Shown here one piece after another: positions 51,593-63,324 of a stretch of 64,000 nt of DNA. Position 1 is the stretch's first letter. Each line of letters opens with the position of its first letter. The DNA is taken from positions 23,020,001 to 23,084,000 of the forward strand of contig JAFFJZ010000002.1 of NCBI GenBank assembly GCA_018340375.1. Reading direction: 5' to 3'. This DNA comes from Gonatopus flavifemur (Eukaryota > Arthropoda > Insecta > Hymenoptera > Dryinidae). A program made the position numbers and the translations under genes. The notes under the pieces were generated by a model. The model was not told the DNA's origin. It saw only the letters and a list, made by a program, of their open reading frames with translations, and did no database searches.

Positions 51593-51926
51593 CTTCGATT
51601 TGTGTATATTTGAAAGAAAATCAATACAAATACTTCGTGCAATCAACCAGGAGTCGAAGCAATTCGACTCAAGTATTGAAGATTTTTAGGATTCGAATCG
51701 AACTACCTACTACTATTTTTCGGTGAGATTTCGTGAAGTGATACCATCGAAAAGAGTACAACATTTCGGGGCAAAATTTGCAAGAACAAGAAAACAGTTA
51801 GTTCTAGAGCGTTTTAAAATTTTACCACTCAGGTTTTTTCTCTCCCCTCCAAAAATTGAGTATTCAATATTTCGATTGATTACAAATTTTACTTAGATTA
51901 TACCATAGCATGAAACTAACGAATAC

Positions 51927-52091
51927 CTGCAATTTTGCCTTTTCCCGATGTTTAACAGGTTGCAGTGGTCCAAGGGAATCCATATCACTGGAGGTTTGTG
52001 AAAGAGGACGACTCCCTTGTCCGTCCAACATTCCACCACTGGTATTGCTCAATCGCTCCCCTTCGATTGACGTTCTTCGGTCATCCCTCAT
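51927..52091 (-). CDS. PHLDB (LL5)-like gene, upstream exon: low-complexity linker
   Basis: This is a 55-codon open stretch between the acceptor cgttcgcag and the donor CAG|gtattc, in phase 0 at both ends, so it joins directly to the exon at 50792. It starts MRDDRRTSIEGERLSNTSGG, passes through serine-rich sequence (RPLSQTSSDMDSLG) and ends HREKAKLQ. Vertebrate PHLDB proteins also have a poorly conserved serine-rich segment before RPLTRYLP. The call therefore rests on position, splice sites, phase and composition, not on a domain. The first codon is ATG, but the adjacent acceptor suggests it is internal. No further upstream exon was recognised between 52.1 kb and the window end, so the N-terminal FHA and coiled-coil parts, if present, lie outside or in undetected short exons. 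Confidence 0.72.
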
Positions 52092-52924
52092 CTGCGAACG
52101 AAAAAAAAATCGAATCAATAAAAGAAGCCTCATTCTCCTGGATAAACAAGTACTCGAAATATTCACAATGAAAAATCAAATGATGTATCAATAAAACTCT
52201 CAACCGCAATGATTTACGATTATTCCATCGAATCGAGATAATATATATTTCACCCTCATCACATATGGATGGAAAATACATGAATTGAAGATATGGAAAC
52301 ATTTCTGATCGTTATGAATAACTATGGTTATACGCTATTGAAAATTCGAAATGAAATTGTGAAAAATTCATGTGAATTCACTCACGGTAATACAGGTGAA
52401 ATCCCAATTGAATTCTTAATTTAAATTCAATTCAAGAATGCCGTGTGCTGAAAATGTACGGTAGGAAATGCGGCTCGTTAATAATACACGGTGATAGTTA
52501 TTTATAAAATCACTAAACAAAGAATCTTTGATGTCTATTCCTTGACGACGATACGCTATTTCTAGCAGTACAAACAATGTCAGTCGATTTATATACATAC
52601 ACGAAGTGAAATTTATAATGAATCATATGCAATACACATAACACGTATAGAAATAGCAATATTTGATGTGAAATAATGGTTAACAATTATTCCGCAAAGT
52701 GTATTTATTCAATAGAAAAATGATGTTGCATAAAATATACGACTTTTCGCGTGCAATATTGCTTTTCTTGGTATTAGAAAATGAAATTGATGTATCACTG
52801 TCATTTAAATGTATACCAAATCTTTTGAGCGTCTAAAGTTTCACTGAGGTGTGTAAAATACTGTCTCATTACATGACATGAACTTCTGGAATAGTTTTAA
52901 TATTTTCATTGAAATCCTTTCCCA
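52092..52924. other. Probable PHLDB-like intron, nothing recognised
   Basis: This is the sequence upstream (on the - strand) of the first recognised PHLDB-like exon. It has no element ends or coding segment that I can support. Confidence 0.45.
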
Positions 52925-53109
52925 AGCTGTAAAAAATTACGGTGGAATTTTCACCCAAATTTGGGGGCAGCGAAAATTCCTTCCCTTATATTTTGGAGGA
53001 AATTTTCTTCCAAATGGAGGAGAATTTCTCCAAAATATAGGGGAAATGAATTTCCCCCATGTGAGAGAGATTTGCTGCCCGGGGAAAATTCCACTTAATT
53101 TCTACAGTG
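52925..53109. mobile_element. CACTG-type element, copy 3 of the GGCAGCGAAAAT subfamily, CA flanks
   Basis: The left end agctgtaaaaaattacggtg pairs with the right end ccacttaatttctacagtg. It contains gggggcagcgaaaattcc and ttccaaatggaggagaattt. CA lies on both sides. Confidence 0.75.
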
Positions 53110-54624
53110 CACGGTGTTTTGAATTCAGTACATCAATTTATAAAATTCATTCTTCTATCGTAGTTCACAAACATTTTACATCTTCTTTTAGCGTTTCCGG
53201 AATTGTGTATTTATAGTAACAGTATTTCATCCATACATAACCAGCAAAACAGCTTTTATTGCCTGAGAATTTGAAATTTTTCAATAAAATTTTGACGTAA
53301 GTGGTGAAATAAGAGCAGATAACACACTCGTCGGTCCGTCGTAATGTCTGAACGGAACCAATGCCAACGAGTAAAATAGGTAAACGTGATACGACAATAC
53401 GACTGCTGCGTTCGTTAACCTAAGGGATCATCATTGCTGATACAGCATCGTGTGATCGTGTGAACTTATTGAATGAAATGCAGTGAACTAGAAACGTGGG
53501 TGTTGAAAGATCGGATGAATGAAAACTCATTAAAATTCTAACAAACCACCCACAAAAGTAATCCATTCATTAATTCTTATTCATATTGAAGAGAAACAAA
53601 ATGTACAGAAAAATACCCTTGGAAGAATTTAAAAAAATTGTATTATGTATTTTTTTTTCAATGCAAATGAATTTTAAAACGAAGAATAGAGAAAATGAGA
53701 AGAAAGATACTTGGGAATATTTTATTCCACATTAAATGCTGTACAATTTCATTCTTTTGATTTAGTTTCAAGGAAAAAGGAATACTCGACATAATATAAA
53801 CTCACACGTTTTCTACGAGCATGCTTTTTTCTTGTTCCACTTTTGACATAGTTCATCCACATGAGAGACATAATTCGTACGCTATGATTGAAGATGAATG
53901 AAGAATATCACAGAGTTGCACAAACACAAAAGAGCGGTTTGAATAATTTGTTCGTTTATTTATACGCCGATGAGAATTGACGATTCTCAAGTAACCGAGG
54001 ACGAATGACTGTGAAGCAAGACTGATGTTTCAAAACGTAGCTTCATCCGTAATATTTGTGGTAAAATGCTCTTTTTCCCCTTCTGCGCTAACCCTCCATC
54101 TATTCCCTCTTCAAGTATTTTACTTGGAACACTAACGCTGGGGTTCTCGAGTGGAAGGTTATTTACAATAGATGACAGAGAAAATGGGATAATCTGTGGT
54201 GTCTTTGTGAATTTAATATTGATTTTCGTTATGCTGGTTGCATACACTGCATTCATATTCTTTCTTCATCCTCGACAAATTATAGATGCTCATTGTAATA
54301 AAATTTCTTCTGAAAATTCAGAAAATCTGACAGTAATTTTTTACAGTCACGTTTTCAATTTTCGGATGAATTGTACCAAATTTCAAGGAACTACGAGTAA
54401 ATTTCGGAGCGTATTCTGAAAATTCAGCAAAATTCAATTACAGTCACATTTTTGGAATTTTTTCACAGTGCTTATAAACACAGGAAAAAGTATTCAATGA
54501 TTTTTCATATACACATTAAAATTTATATGACGTTTCAACAACGCAATATTAATTTTGAAAACTCAGTTAATCGTTGAATAACCAGGTGACAAATAGTACT
54601 CGTAAATTAATGGTAAATTTTTTA

Positions 54625-54922
54625 AACTGACAGAAAAACGACTTGGTTGAAACATCCGTGGTCGCAATGACTTGAAATCTGGTTCGATTCACCAAACAAA
54701 ATGTGAATGTGATGTCCAGAAAAGGTGGTTGAAGCAAAAATTAACTACATTTTTCAGGTTAGAAAACCAGATTCTTTCCTTGGTGTAATAATCAGAATAT
54801 GTAGTCAATTTTGACTTCAACCACTCTTTCTGGGTATCACAATCACATTTCCTGGTGAATCGAACCAGGTTTCAAGTTGTTGTGACCACGAATATTCCCA
54901 CTAAATCGTTTTTCTATCAGTA
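54625..54922. mobile_element. 298-bp CACTG-type palindrome, TA flanks
   Basis: The left end aactgacagaaaaacgactt pairs with the right end aaatcgtttttctatcagta; TA lies on both sides. The arms pair through ggttcgattcacc and ggtgaatcgaacc, and through gaaaaggtggttgaagc and its inverse. Confidence 0.72.
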
Positions 54923-54954
54923 TACATTAGCATGTTTCATTTTCGTGTGATATC

Positions 54955-55733
54955 CTCTCTTTCTCTGTCTTACGTGAAAATTTGATATTTTATGGCGAAT
55001 AAAAAATATTCCAGCAGGAAAAAAATTCTAGGTAAATTGGAGGCTTAGGTCATTCAAAAATTCGATCCCCCATTTGAATAACACGGGGAACGGGTTAACT
55101 TTCGTTTCAACTCGATTTTACAGTGGTCAAAGAATTTGTTTCCAGTAAATGAATATGATGACCTCGTAGGGCATAAAATTTGCTACAAAAAAGCTCCCAT
55201 GAGATAGAACTGTACGACCAATAGTTTTGGAGTTACAAAGCTTGAAAGGTGAACTTTCATAAAATTCGGCCTAAAATCCCCTATAATCTTGTATTTATTG
55301 AAATTTACATTCGATTACTGTAATTGAATAAGTAGTTCCTAAGATTATCAATTTTAGAGCCTTATAAAAGGTGTATTAGAATCTAATTCCGCATGTAAGA
55401 TCGATAAATACAGACTTACAATAAGAGCTTTTATGTTGATTCTTATTGAAGTTCACTCCCAAAACTGTTGGTCGTACAGCTTCATTTCATGGGAACTTTT
55501 TTGTAGTAAATTTTATGCCCTACAAGCCCATCATATTCATTTACTCGAAAAAAATCGTTTCAACACCGAAAAACCGAGTTGAAACCAAAGTTAATGAGTT
55601 TCCTATGTTATTCAAACGGGGAACTGAATTTTTGGATGAACTAAACCTCTCATTCACTTGGAATTTTCTGTCCAGAGGGAATATATATTTTTTCCTCTAG
55701 AAAATATCAAATTCTCAAGTAGGACAGAGGAAA
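54955..55733. mobile_element. Long foldback with arms of about 250 bp
   Basis: The left arm (tctctgtcttacgtgaaaat through cgggttaactttcgtttcaa) pairs with the right arm (ttgaaaccaaagttaatgag through ctcaagtaggacagagga). The inner arms continue through gaccaatagttttggagt and its inverse. The exact termini are uncertain. Confidence 0.65.
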
Positions 55734-56138
55734 CAAAGATCTCGCTAGAGATCGACCGAAATTTTTTGCCGAAACTGACTAAAATTGAAGCTCTGATTAT
55801 TGGTTTCGGAAAAAACTTGGTATTGGACGTTGGAAGTGTAGATAAGCTCCTTGATAATGCAATTATCATACTTAAGATCACATATCAATGTGATTAATGA
55901 AATAATTTCGATTTTCGGTTTAAATTTTCGGCTAATGCTTGTCGGCCGAAATTGTAAACCGAAAATCGCAAGTATTTTGTTAATTACAATGAAATGTGAT
56001 CGTAAGTATGATAATTGGATTATTAAGGAGCTCGTCTACACTTCCAACGTCCAGTCCTAAGTTTTTTTCGAAACCAATAATCACAACTTCAATTTTAATC
56101 ATTTTCGGCAAAAATTTTCGGTCGATCTCTAGATCTTG
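55734..56138. mobile_element. 405-bp foldback abutting the previous one
   Basis: The left arm agagatcgaccgaaattttt and the stretch through ggacgttggaagtgtaga pair with the right arm tctacacttccaacgtcc through aaaattttcggtcgatctct. The open frames on both strands here are mirror products of the palindrome. Confidence 0.7.
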
Positions 56139-57325
56139 CCCATAAATGAAACACCCTAATATACATGTATGATGCTGATTTCGTGAAATTTTACACCAAA
56201 ATGAAATAGTGAAAGCTACGTGCTTAGTCATCAAAAGAGTATTAATCAATTTTCTGAAAGAATACATACAATGATATTTATTCTAGATTTATTGACAATA
56301 TATTGATACCAAAGGTTTTCTTCACAGACTTTTCATAAAAAGTACCTGATAACAAAGAAAATCACAAAAATAAATAAAACAATGTAACGCAAGTTTCGTT
56401 TTATGTTCCTCAGATGCAAGACAATATTTCAAAGAAATATGTTGATCTGTTCGAAATGTTACGAGCATCTTACGTGAATTGACTAGTATGGAAGAAATCA
56501 ATAGTTCCTCATGGTTCCAATGCAGGTGAGCCAAGAAGGCCAATTTTACTGACCATTGCATTCACATAGTATCGATGTATCTTTTTATGGTTAATCGTTA
56601 CATCAACATTCAATGAACCTCGCACAGATGAAAGCAAGAGACAATTTTCCCTTCTAATCTAAGTGAAAACAACGATCAACTGCTGTATGAATTCACTATC
56701 AAAAGAAAAAATCAGGAAGTCAGTTTTTTTCAATCAGATCTACCCTGAGAAAAAGAATCTAGTCGAATATTGAACAGCTAAGGAATTCAGTCACTTCAAA
56801 TAAAAATTCAGTTCAACCGACCAGTTATCTTTCATTTGTTATAGATAAATTTTTCATTTCCATTGAAAGAACTGTTTTATTCATATTTCATAAAACTATT
56901 CGAATGGAGAAATTTTCAAAATTCAATATAATTCGTATATAATTATATACAAATTATTTATAATTTTAAAAAGCTTTTCCACTCGGGTAGATTTTTATTT
57001 CCGCCAGTTAGAACTCAACTGGGATGACTAAATTCTAGTTGTCGTTGCTAACAGGGCTTAGAAAAAAACCAGCTTTTATTACTATTGTTTTAAACATTGG
57101 ATTTAGTGATTTAGTGATCTTTGAAAAGGATCTATCCTCTTTGATATAATACAAAAAATATATAATTTTTATAAATCTCAATAAAAATTCGATACTTTCT
57201 ATATAAAAAAAGATTGATCTTTACCAAGAATGTCCATCACTATATTGGTATATAGTGATTTAAATCCGTTAAAATGGTGAAAATTGGCTGAAATTGATGA
57301 AGCTGAAGCTAGCGGCGGCGATCTA

Positions 57326-58717
57326 CAGTGGGTTGTCAATTTATGAGGCCACAGTTAAGATTACTGAGATTACTGAGATCACTTCAAAGTTTAATATCTC
57401 AGTGAAAAATTATCGTAATCAACCTACATGACCTACATGAGTATGAGCATGTTTGCTGATATTTTCTTTGTTTTTCAAACGAATGGAGTTCGCCGGGAAA
57501 TTAGGACATGGAAACACAAAAATGGACATTTTGTAGAAAATTTTCTCAGCTTCACAACGCTTTTTCGATTTTTCCGATTTGTAATGTTGAGACAAAAAAT
57601 TTCCTCGGAAGAAAAAGTTTAGTTTTCATATGTATTATACAAAAAAAAATACTTCAAGAGGTTTTTGATTGCTCTTGAAAATATTTTTTGCGTATAATAC
57701 ACCTTAAAACAAAATTTTTCCCTTCATGGAAATTTTTTAACCCTTCAAAGGGGGAAATACAAGCAAAATACCTTTTTTTAGGGAATTCATCACAACAATT
57801 CATTGGTTGAAGATAAAATAATAAAATTGAGCACACCTTAAAATATGCGTTCGAAACTATCTTCACAATTGTTTTGAGACGAAAATATTCCAAAATGGCG
57901 GAGCTACGAGCTGGCACCGCGTTCTTGCGCCGTGCAGCCCACAGGTCTCAATTTTTATCTAAAATCAAAAAATCAAAATTCTATCGTTCAAGTATATCAA
58001 AACGCCCAACTTGACGGAGAGAAAAACAAAAAATGAAATTCATTTATATTGTTTTTTCTCAATTTTCAGATTAGAAACAAAGGTGTGTTTTTTTCAAAAC
58101 GCTTCTGAATTTTCAATTTTTCATTTCTATTTGTTTTGACCCCGTCAAGTTGGGCGTTTTCACATATTCTAACGATTGAATTTTGGTATTTAGATTTAAC
58201 TCCTAGCAGCTGTAGCTCCGCCATTTTGAAATATTTTTGTTTTAACAAAATTATAAAGACAGTTTGAACCGTAGATTTTAAGATGTGCGTTATTTCATTA
58301 ATGGATCCTCAGCCAATTTCTCGTAATAAATTCTTGAAAAACGGTACAAAATTACAAGTCATAACACATGACATAACTCCGCTGAAAATGACTCTACCGG
58401 GAGAATAAAAAAAGTGTTTTGAAGCTAAGGAAATCCCCTACAAAATGCAGAGAATTCCCGTGTTTCCATGTTTCAATTTCTCTGTGAGCTCCATTTGTTT
58501 GAAAAACTAAGAAAATGTCGGTGAACATGCTCATACCTCATCCGATGTAGGTTGTTGGCGAAAAGTGATAGACCAAAGAGGTGAATTGATGCTCAAAGAC
58601 TATGTCCTTGAAATCGCGTATTTACTGGTATCCTTACGATCATTTTTCACTGAGATATTCAACTTTGAAATAATCTCAGTGATCTCAAATGTGGCCTAAT
58701 AATTTGGCAACCCACTG
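57326..58717. mobile_element. 1.39-kb palindromic TA-flanked element (Tc1/mariner-like)
   Basis: The ends are CAGTGGGTTGTCAATTTATG and, inverted, CAGTGGGTTGCCAAATTATT, each next to a TA dinucleotide (57324-57325 and 58718-58719). Similarity between the arms runs far inward: the aaacgcccaacttgac motif near 57999 has its inverse near 58146, and the region around 57480-57540 pairs with about 58450-58520. The whole element can therefore fold into a long hairpin. TA flanks and CAGTGGG ends fit Tc1/mariner-type non-autonomous elements. No transposase frame is present. Confidence 0.8.
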
Positions 58718-59123
58718 TAGCAGCCGATTGATGTAACTTTTAATTGCACTTGATTCGAATATTTTTCATGACAGAGATTGATCGGGTGGCTTTGAAATGA
58801 GCGATTTAGCTACCTAAATATTTCGAAAAACAATTCTATTCGGAATAGGCGAAATTTGGGAAATATCAATTTTCCCAGAAACATTGATCAAATTCCATCA
58901 ATGAAATCCATCCTCAATAAACATTTCATATCTTGCGATATCTTTTAAACAGGGTTGAAATGTCTTGTACAATACTTTGAGATCAGTTTTAGACCAATCC
59001 TTGTCTAATACTCATCTATAAGATGTCTCAAAGCCCAATTTCAGATGGGACCTAATTGGAATGAGCTGACGAGAAATCAAGGGGGAAAACTACTGTAGAG
59101 GGTCAAAAAATCGATTTTTTTTA

Positions 59124-59348
59124 TTGCTTAAATTGTTAGTAGAAATATTGAAGAATATGTTCCCGAAAACCTCAAGGCGAAATTCGAAGTCCTTCGCATG
59201 TTATGAGCAGCGCGTTGTGCGTCAAGACAGACGCGGCTCTCTAGAGACTATGGAAGCAAGAAAAGCCAGGAGAGAGAAGATGACCGACATGGATGAAGTA
59301 TATGAAAAAGAAGAAGGACTACTTTATGGCCCTGGAATCGCTGATTAA
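59124..59348 (+). pseudogene. Coding-like fragment inside a TTAA-flanked element
   Basis: An open frame ends KARREKMTDMDEVYEKEEGL then LYGPGIAD and TAA. The highly charged, non-repetitive composition differs from the AT-driven frames around it. Two basic-serine motifs occur (RRNS, RRGS). The frame has no start codon of its own: it opens at a TTG 43 bp inside the left end of the TTAA-flanked element 59081-60564. I do not recognise the family. It may be the last codons of the element's own transposase after internal deletion, which would fit its direction away from the left terminus, or a captured host exon. Confidence 0.45.
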
Positions 59349-59481
59349 ATCGTAAGCATTTCAAATACATTTTTACTAAGATTAATTTATAGTTTTTTGG
59401 TATTCTTTTTTTCAAACGCGTTTTTCTCAAAATAGCTTTTTTCAAAATGGCGTGCAGCCATTCCTTATCCTTTGATGTGAA

Positions 59482-60060
59482 GATGTTTGACCTTGATTTG
59501 AACTTGGTTCTGACGTGATGAGGTAATGTAGACCCCGGAATCGTGATCTGCGACCCCAAAAACGTAGAAGTCAACTAATCCAAGACCCTGCCTAGCCAAT
59601 ATCAGTGAAGACATTCAAAGAAAGGATCTTACCTACGTATGACCTCAATATGACCTGCAGATATCACTTTAATTTGAATGTAAAAATGTATTTGGATGTA
59701 ACATTTTCCGCTGGTTCGGAATACGGGGTAAAAAAAAATTATATCTTCCGATTTGAGATGTTTGACCTTGATCCTGAAGTGATGGAGTCATATGGACCCA
59801 GGAATCGTGATCTCCGACCCCCAAAACGTAAAAGTCAACTAATACAAGAGCCTGTTTAGCCTCATATCGAAGAAAAGGTTCAAAAACAGGATTTCACGTA
59901 CATATGACCTCAATATGACCTGCAAATACCACTTTTATTTGGATGTAAAATTTCCCGCTGGTTCGGAATCCGGGGCCAAACAAATTATATCTTTCGATTT
60001 GAGATGTTTGACCTCGATTTGACCTTGATGCTGACGTGATGGGGTCATATGGACCTAGCG
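59482..60060. repeat. Tandem repeat, unit about 246-275 bp, just over two copies
   Basis: The phrase gatgtttgacct recurs at 59482, 59757 and 60003. The segments between share long blocks (aagtcaactaat, atgacctcaatatgacctgc, ctggttcgga), in the same order and direction. The third copy stops after about 55 bp. The array lies inside the TTAA-flanked element 59081-60564. Confidence 0.85.
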
Positions 60061-61140
60061 CTGCGAATTCTTGACCTATTTGAAAATTTCAAAAACGAGC
60101 TCACTCGTGATTAAATTCTCTAGAATATGTATATAATTGATTTTGGCTATTATAATTTACAATATATTTTATTTTCAAAAAAAGCGCGAAAAAAGCGAAA
60201 AATTGCGTTGTTTGCACGTTTAACGCATTTACAACATAAAATTTTGATTTTTTGGCAAAAAAAAATCTATCCATATAGAAGAGAAGCATATCAAAAATGT
60301 ATAATTTCTTTGTGACTGCTTTCAGATAAAAATCGCGACTTGAGGACTGCACGCCAATTGCGAACTTTTTTTATAGGGCCCTCCGGACCCATGCTCATAA
60401 CTGGCCCATTTATGGTTTAAAATACTTGAAAAAAATTTGAAATGTATTTCGAAATATGAATAAAATTATGTGAAAGTTTCATTTGATTCTAATAATTTCA
60501 TCCCTAGAAAAAAAAAATTCGCGAAAAATGCATTGAAATAGGCCTTTTAAAGTAGTTTCCCCCCTTAACAACAAAAATCAACTGTTGGTTCAGGTGAATA
60601 CTCGACGTACATGTAATTGATAAGTACAGCGATGTAGCGTGCGGAGTCGGGTTCAGTGAAGATTCAATGGGATGGACTCAATATTGACATTATTCCAGTT
60701 TGGAAGAGATTTCTAATCCTCAAAGCAATGAGTATGCAGAACCGCTAAAAACGACATATCCTTGAACCTTAAAAGGTGTTGTGAAATGTAAAATCTTCAG
60801 ATGATTTAAGGATTAAAAGAAGGTTCTTCGAAGTAATTTTCGTCTCCCCTTATGAGGAAAAAAAATACTCCGTCTAGGAACGATGAATACAAAAATAAAA
60901 TAAATGAAGAACAATACCATATCTGTACGGAGAAAAATAGCGCTCGAAAATATAAGAATTTTCTTTATTTTTCTGAGTAAACCAGAAACAGGAAGGTTTG
61001 TAAAATAAAGTTCTACATGAAAATACGGAAAATTACGAATACTGCAGAGAAAAGAATAGATAAAATTCAAATTTTAAACGCTGAACATTGAATTTTATAA
61101 AGCGTATAGTCAAATGTGGCTATTTATTCGTAATCACCCG

Positions 61141-61830
61141 CACTGTAAAAAATTTTGGTGGTAATATTACCAAATGTCAATGGCAACAGGATTCACCTAT
61201 ACAGTATTGGTAAAATTACATGATATTTGTTAATGTAAAAATTACCAACTACACACACCAGTGAATTCACACATCCACCCTAGGTAAATTTACACATACA
61301 TGTTAACTGTAATTTTACCAGAACGCAAGTAATTTTACATTGACATGTACATGTAATTCGATTTTACCACACTGAGAAAAATTATTTATTATAAATTACT
61401 GGACTCGCTAGTATATTGAGGATATATTTGCATTTTAAGGTTATATACCAAACATTCTCATCAAAAGCATCAGACTTTTTATTATAAAATGTCATTACCC
61501 TACCATTAATTCCCAGAAAGTCTGGTACTTTTGAAGAGAATGTTTGGTATATAACTTCAAAATGCAAATATATCCGCAATATACTAGCGAGTCTAGTAAT
61601 TTATAATAGACAATTTTTCTCCGTGCAGTCCCAAGTATTTGTAAAATTACCAATGAAGTAGGTAATTTTACCAGTACTCAGTACTTGTAAAATTACCATC
61701 ATAGTGTTCATGTTAATTTACAGGTGACATGCTGAGTAAAAAGACTGCCAAATGTTTATGCAGAATGCATTTTACAGGAAAAGTCTTGGTAAACTTGTTG
61801 CATGTAATTTTACATCTATTTCTCACAGTG
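61141..61830. mobile_element. CACTG-type element, middle of the triple nest, CG flanks
   Basis: The left end CACTGTAAAAAATTTTGGTG and right end tacatctatttctcacagtg are flanked by CG on both sides. The interior repeats ggtaattttacc-type motifs. It is split by 61370-61625. Confidence 0.78.
61370..61625. mobile_element. 256-bp CACTG-type palindrome, innermost of the triple nest, CA flanks
   Basis: The left end CACTGAGAAAAATTATTTAT and right end gacaatttttctccgtg are flanked by CA. The arms pair almost perfectly (aatttactgg/actcgctagtatatt and inverse), so this is the youngest insertion. Confidence 0.85.
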
Positions 61831-61909
61831 CGTATTTTCATGTGGAAAATTCATTTTACAAACCTTCATATTTCTGATTAAGTAAGAAAAATGAATTTTC
61901 TTCTCCGTG

Positions 61910-63070
61910 TATACGAGTCGATAAACAGAACATTCTCATCATTCCGTGAATAAAACGCTTCGATTTGGAGAATGAGATTTGAATAAAATAAAAAACATAA
62001 TGGTATATTCGGTTTATGATCGAACGTATCCGAATATCATATTCACCGTTTCAATGGGGTTTCGAGGAATTCAAATTCTCGTAGAAGACCACGTGTAAAA
62101 TGCGTGAATATTCGATGCATCGAGTCCAGATGTAATTTCAACACGTACGAAGAGTCATTGAAAACATTTGCTCTAGAATCTGACAAGGAGAAGTTTCTGT
62201 TGCTCAAATCTCTATATTTGTCACAAGAAAATACTAAGAAATGTGAAAGATCGATTCACTCGTAAAACACTATCAGAGAGGCCGATATTTCTTGAGAAAT
62301 TCGCTGTATTTTCTTCTGGGATTTCATGAATCTAGACCATTTGATTGGATTTACAAAAAAACAAAACACTAATAAACTTTTCATTCAAGAGATTAGACAC
62401 TGTTGACGAAACCATGAGTGACGCATGGACAATCAAGATTGGTGAAATAAAATTTTTACGTTTTATATTTATGTCCGTGATGCAGAAATCTATGTTATGT
62501 ATCTAATTTGGATTGCTAATAATATCGTTCATGGTATGAAACATACGTTTTTACTTATTGTGAACAGTTTTATGTCTCACTATTTTGCTTTCAGAACTTT
62601 TTGATTTGACTGGTTTATGTCTGGTCGTAAAAGAAATGATATTCCTTCGAAACATATACATACAATAGAATTGAATCATCATAGAGCGTCTCGTTTACCG
62701 AAATATCTCCAAGCCGAATAGGTCATATCTTCATTCCATGGGAGATTTTCAAGAGTTAATAAAATCCAAAGATACTATTAACATTGATATAACATTTCAA
62801 GATATCAAATCATAAATCACACAAGTTTAACCCTTTCAGAACCGCTGGCACATATTTGTGACATGAGTTTCGAAATTTTTCATGAAAAGTGTATTCGGTA
62901 AAGGTCTTTTCATTGTGGTTTATCTCAAAGAAAAAGGTCCCAGTATGCAGTACGATTTTTCTCGCTGAGAAAATATATATTTGAATGAAAAAAAAACTCA
63001 ATAAATTCATCATTTTATTCATATTTTTTCAGTAAAATACTCATATAAAATGTTCTTTTCAAATGCACCT
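61910..63070. other. No gene seen
   Basis: AT-rich sequence. An isolated tttaaccctttcagaaccgc near 62826 resembles a repeat end, but no partner was found. Confidence 0.4.
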
Positions 63071-63324
63071 ACACTGTAAAAAATTTCTACGGGAAAATTC
63101 CTGTATATTTATGTAAAGTAATTGACACATGAATGCGTCAGGACCTTCCCGAACTTGTCCGGGAATTTACTGTGAAATGTTAGGGAAAATCCCATAGAGT
63201 TTGGAATTTTGAGATAAATTTATGGGAAATTTCATATAAATGTATCGAAAATTGATTTCCCAATCAGTGATTGGAATTTTTCGGTTGATATTTATAGTAA
63301 AATTCCGATTATTTTTCTCAGTGT
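63071..63324. mobile_element. 254-bp CACTG-type element with TA flanks
   Basis: The left end CACTGTAAAAAATTTCTACG and right end gattatttttctcagtg are flanked by TA on both sides. It is the same subfamily as 21316-21567, in opposite orientation. Confidence 0.82.

Larger units (their letters stand above)
59081..60564. mobile_element. 1.48-kb TTAA-flanked element carrying a coding relic and tandem repeats
   Basis: The left end GGGGGAAAACTACT pairs with the right end AGTAGTTTCCCCCC. Flanks are TCAA (59077-59080) and TTAA (60565-60568). Further in, ggcgtgcag (59443-59451) pairs with ctgcacgcc (about 60346-60354). The interior has the coding-like fragment 59124-59348 and an approximately 250-275-bp tandem repeat. 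It is most likely an internally deleted derivative of a larger piggyBac- or Kolobok-type element. Confidence 0.65.
60926..61909. mobile_element. CACTG-type element, outermost of a triple nest
   Basis: The left end TACGGAGAAAAATAGCGC and the block caggaaggtttgtaaaataa pair with the right attttacaaaccttcatatt and cttctccgtg. The flanks differ by one base (TG, TA). Its right arm is split by 61141-61830. Confidence 0.65.

Noticed and set aside
54066..54419. 117-codon open frame with a hydrophobic segment, mirrored by one on the other strand
   Set aside because: No family resemblance; it enters degenerate tttttacagt-type repeat sequence downstream.
55658..56267. Pairs of similar open frames on opposite strands
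   Set aside because: They are mirror products of the foldback arms and not two related genes.
59605..59859. 84-codon open frame on the + strand
   Set aside because: It lies in the tandem repeat array, and the reading frame is not kept between repeat units.
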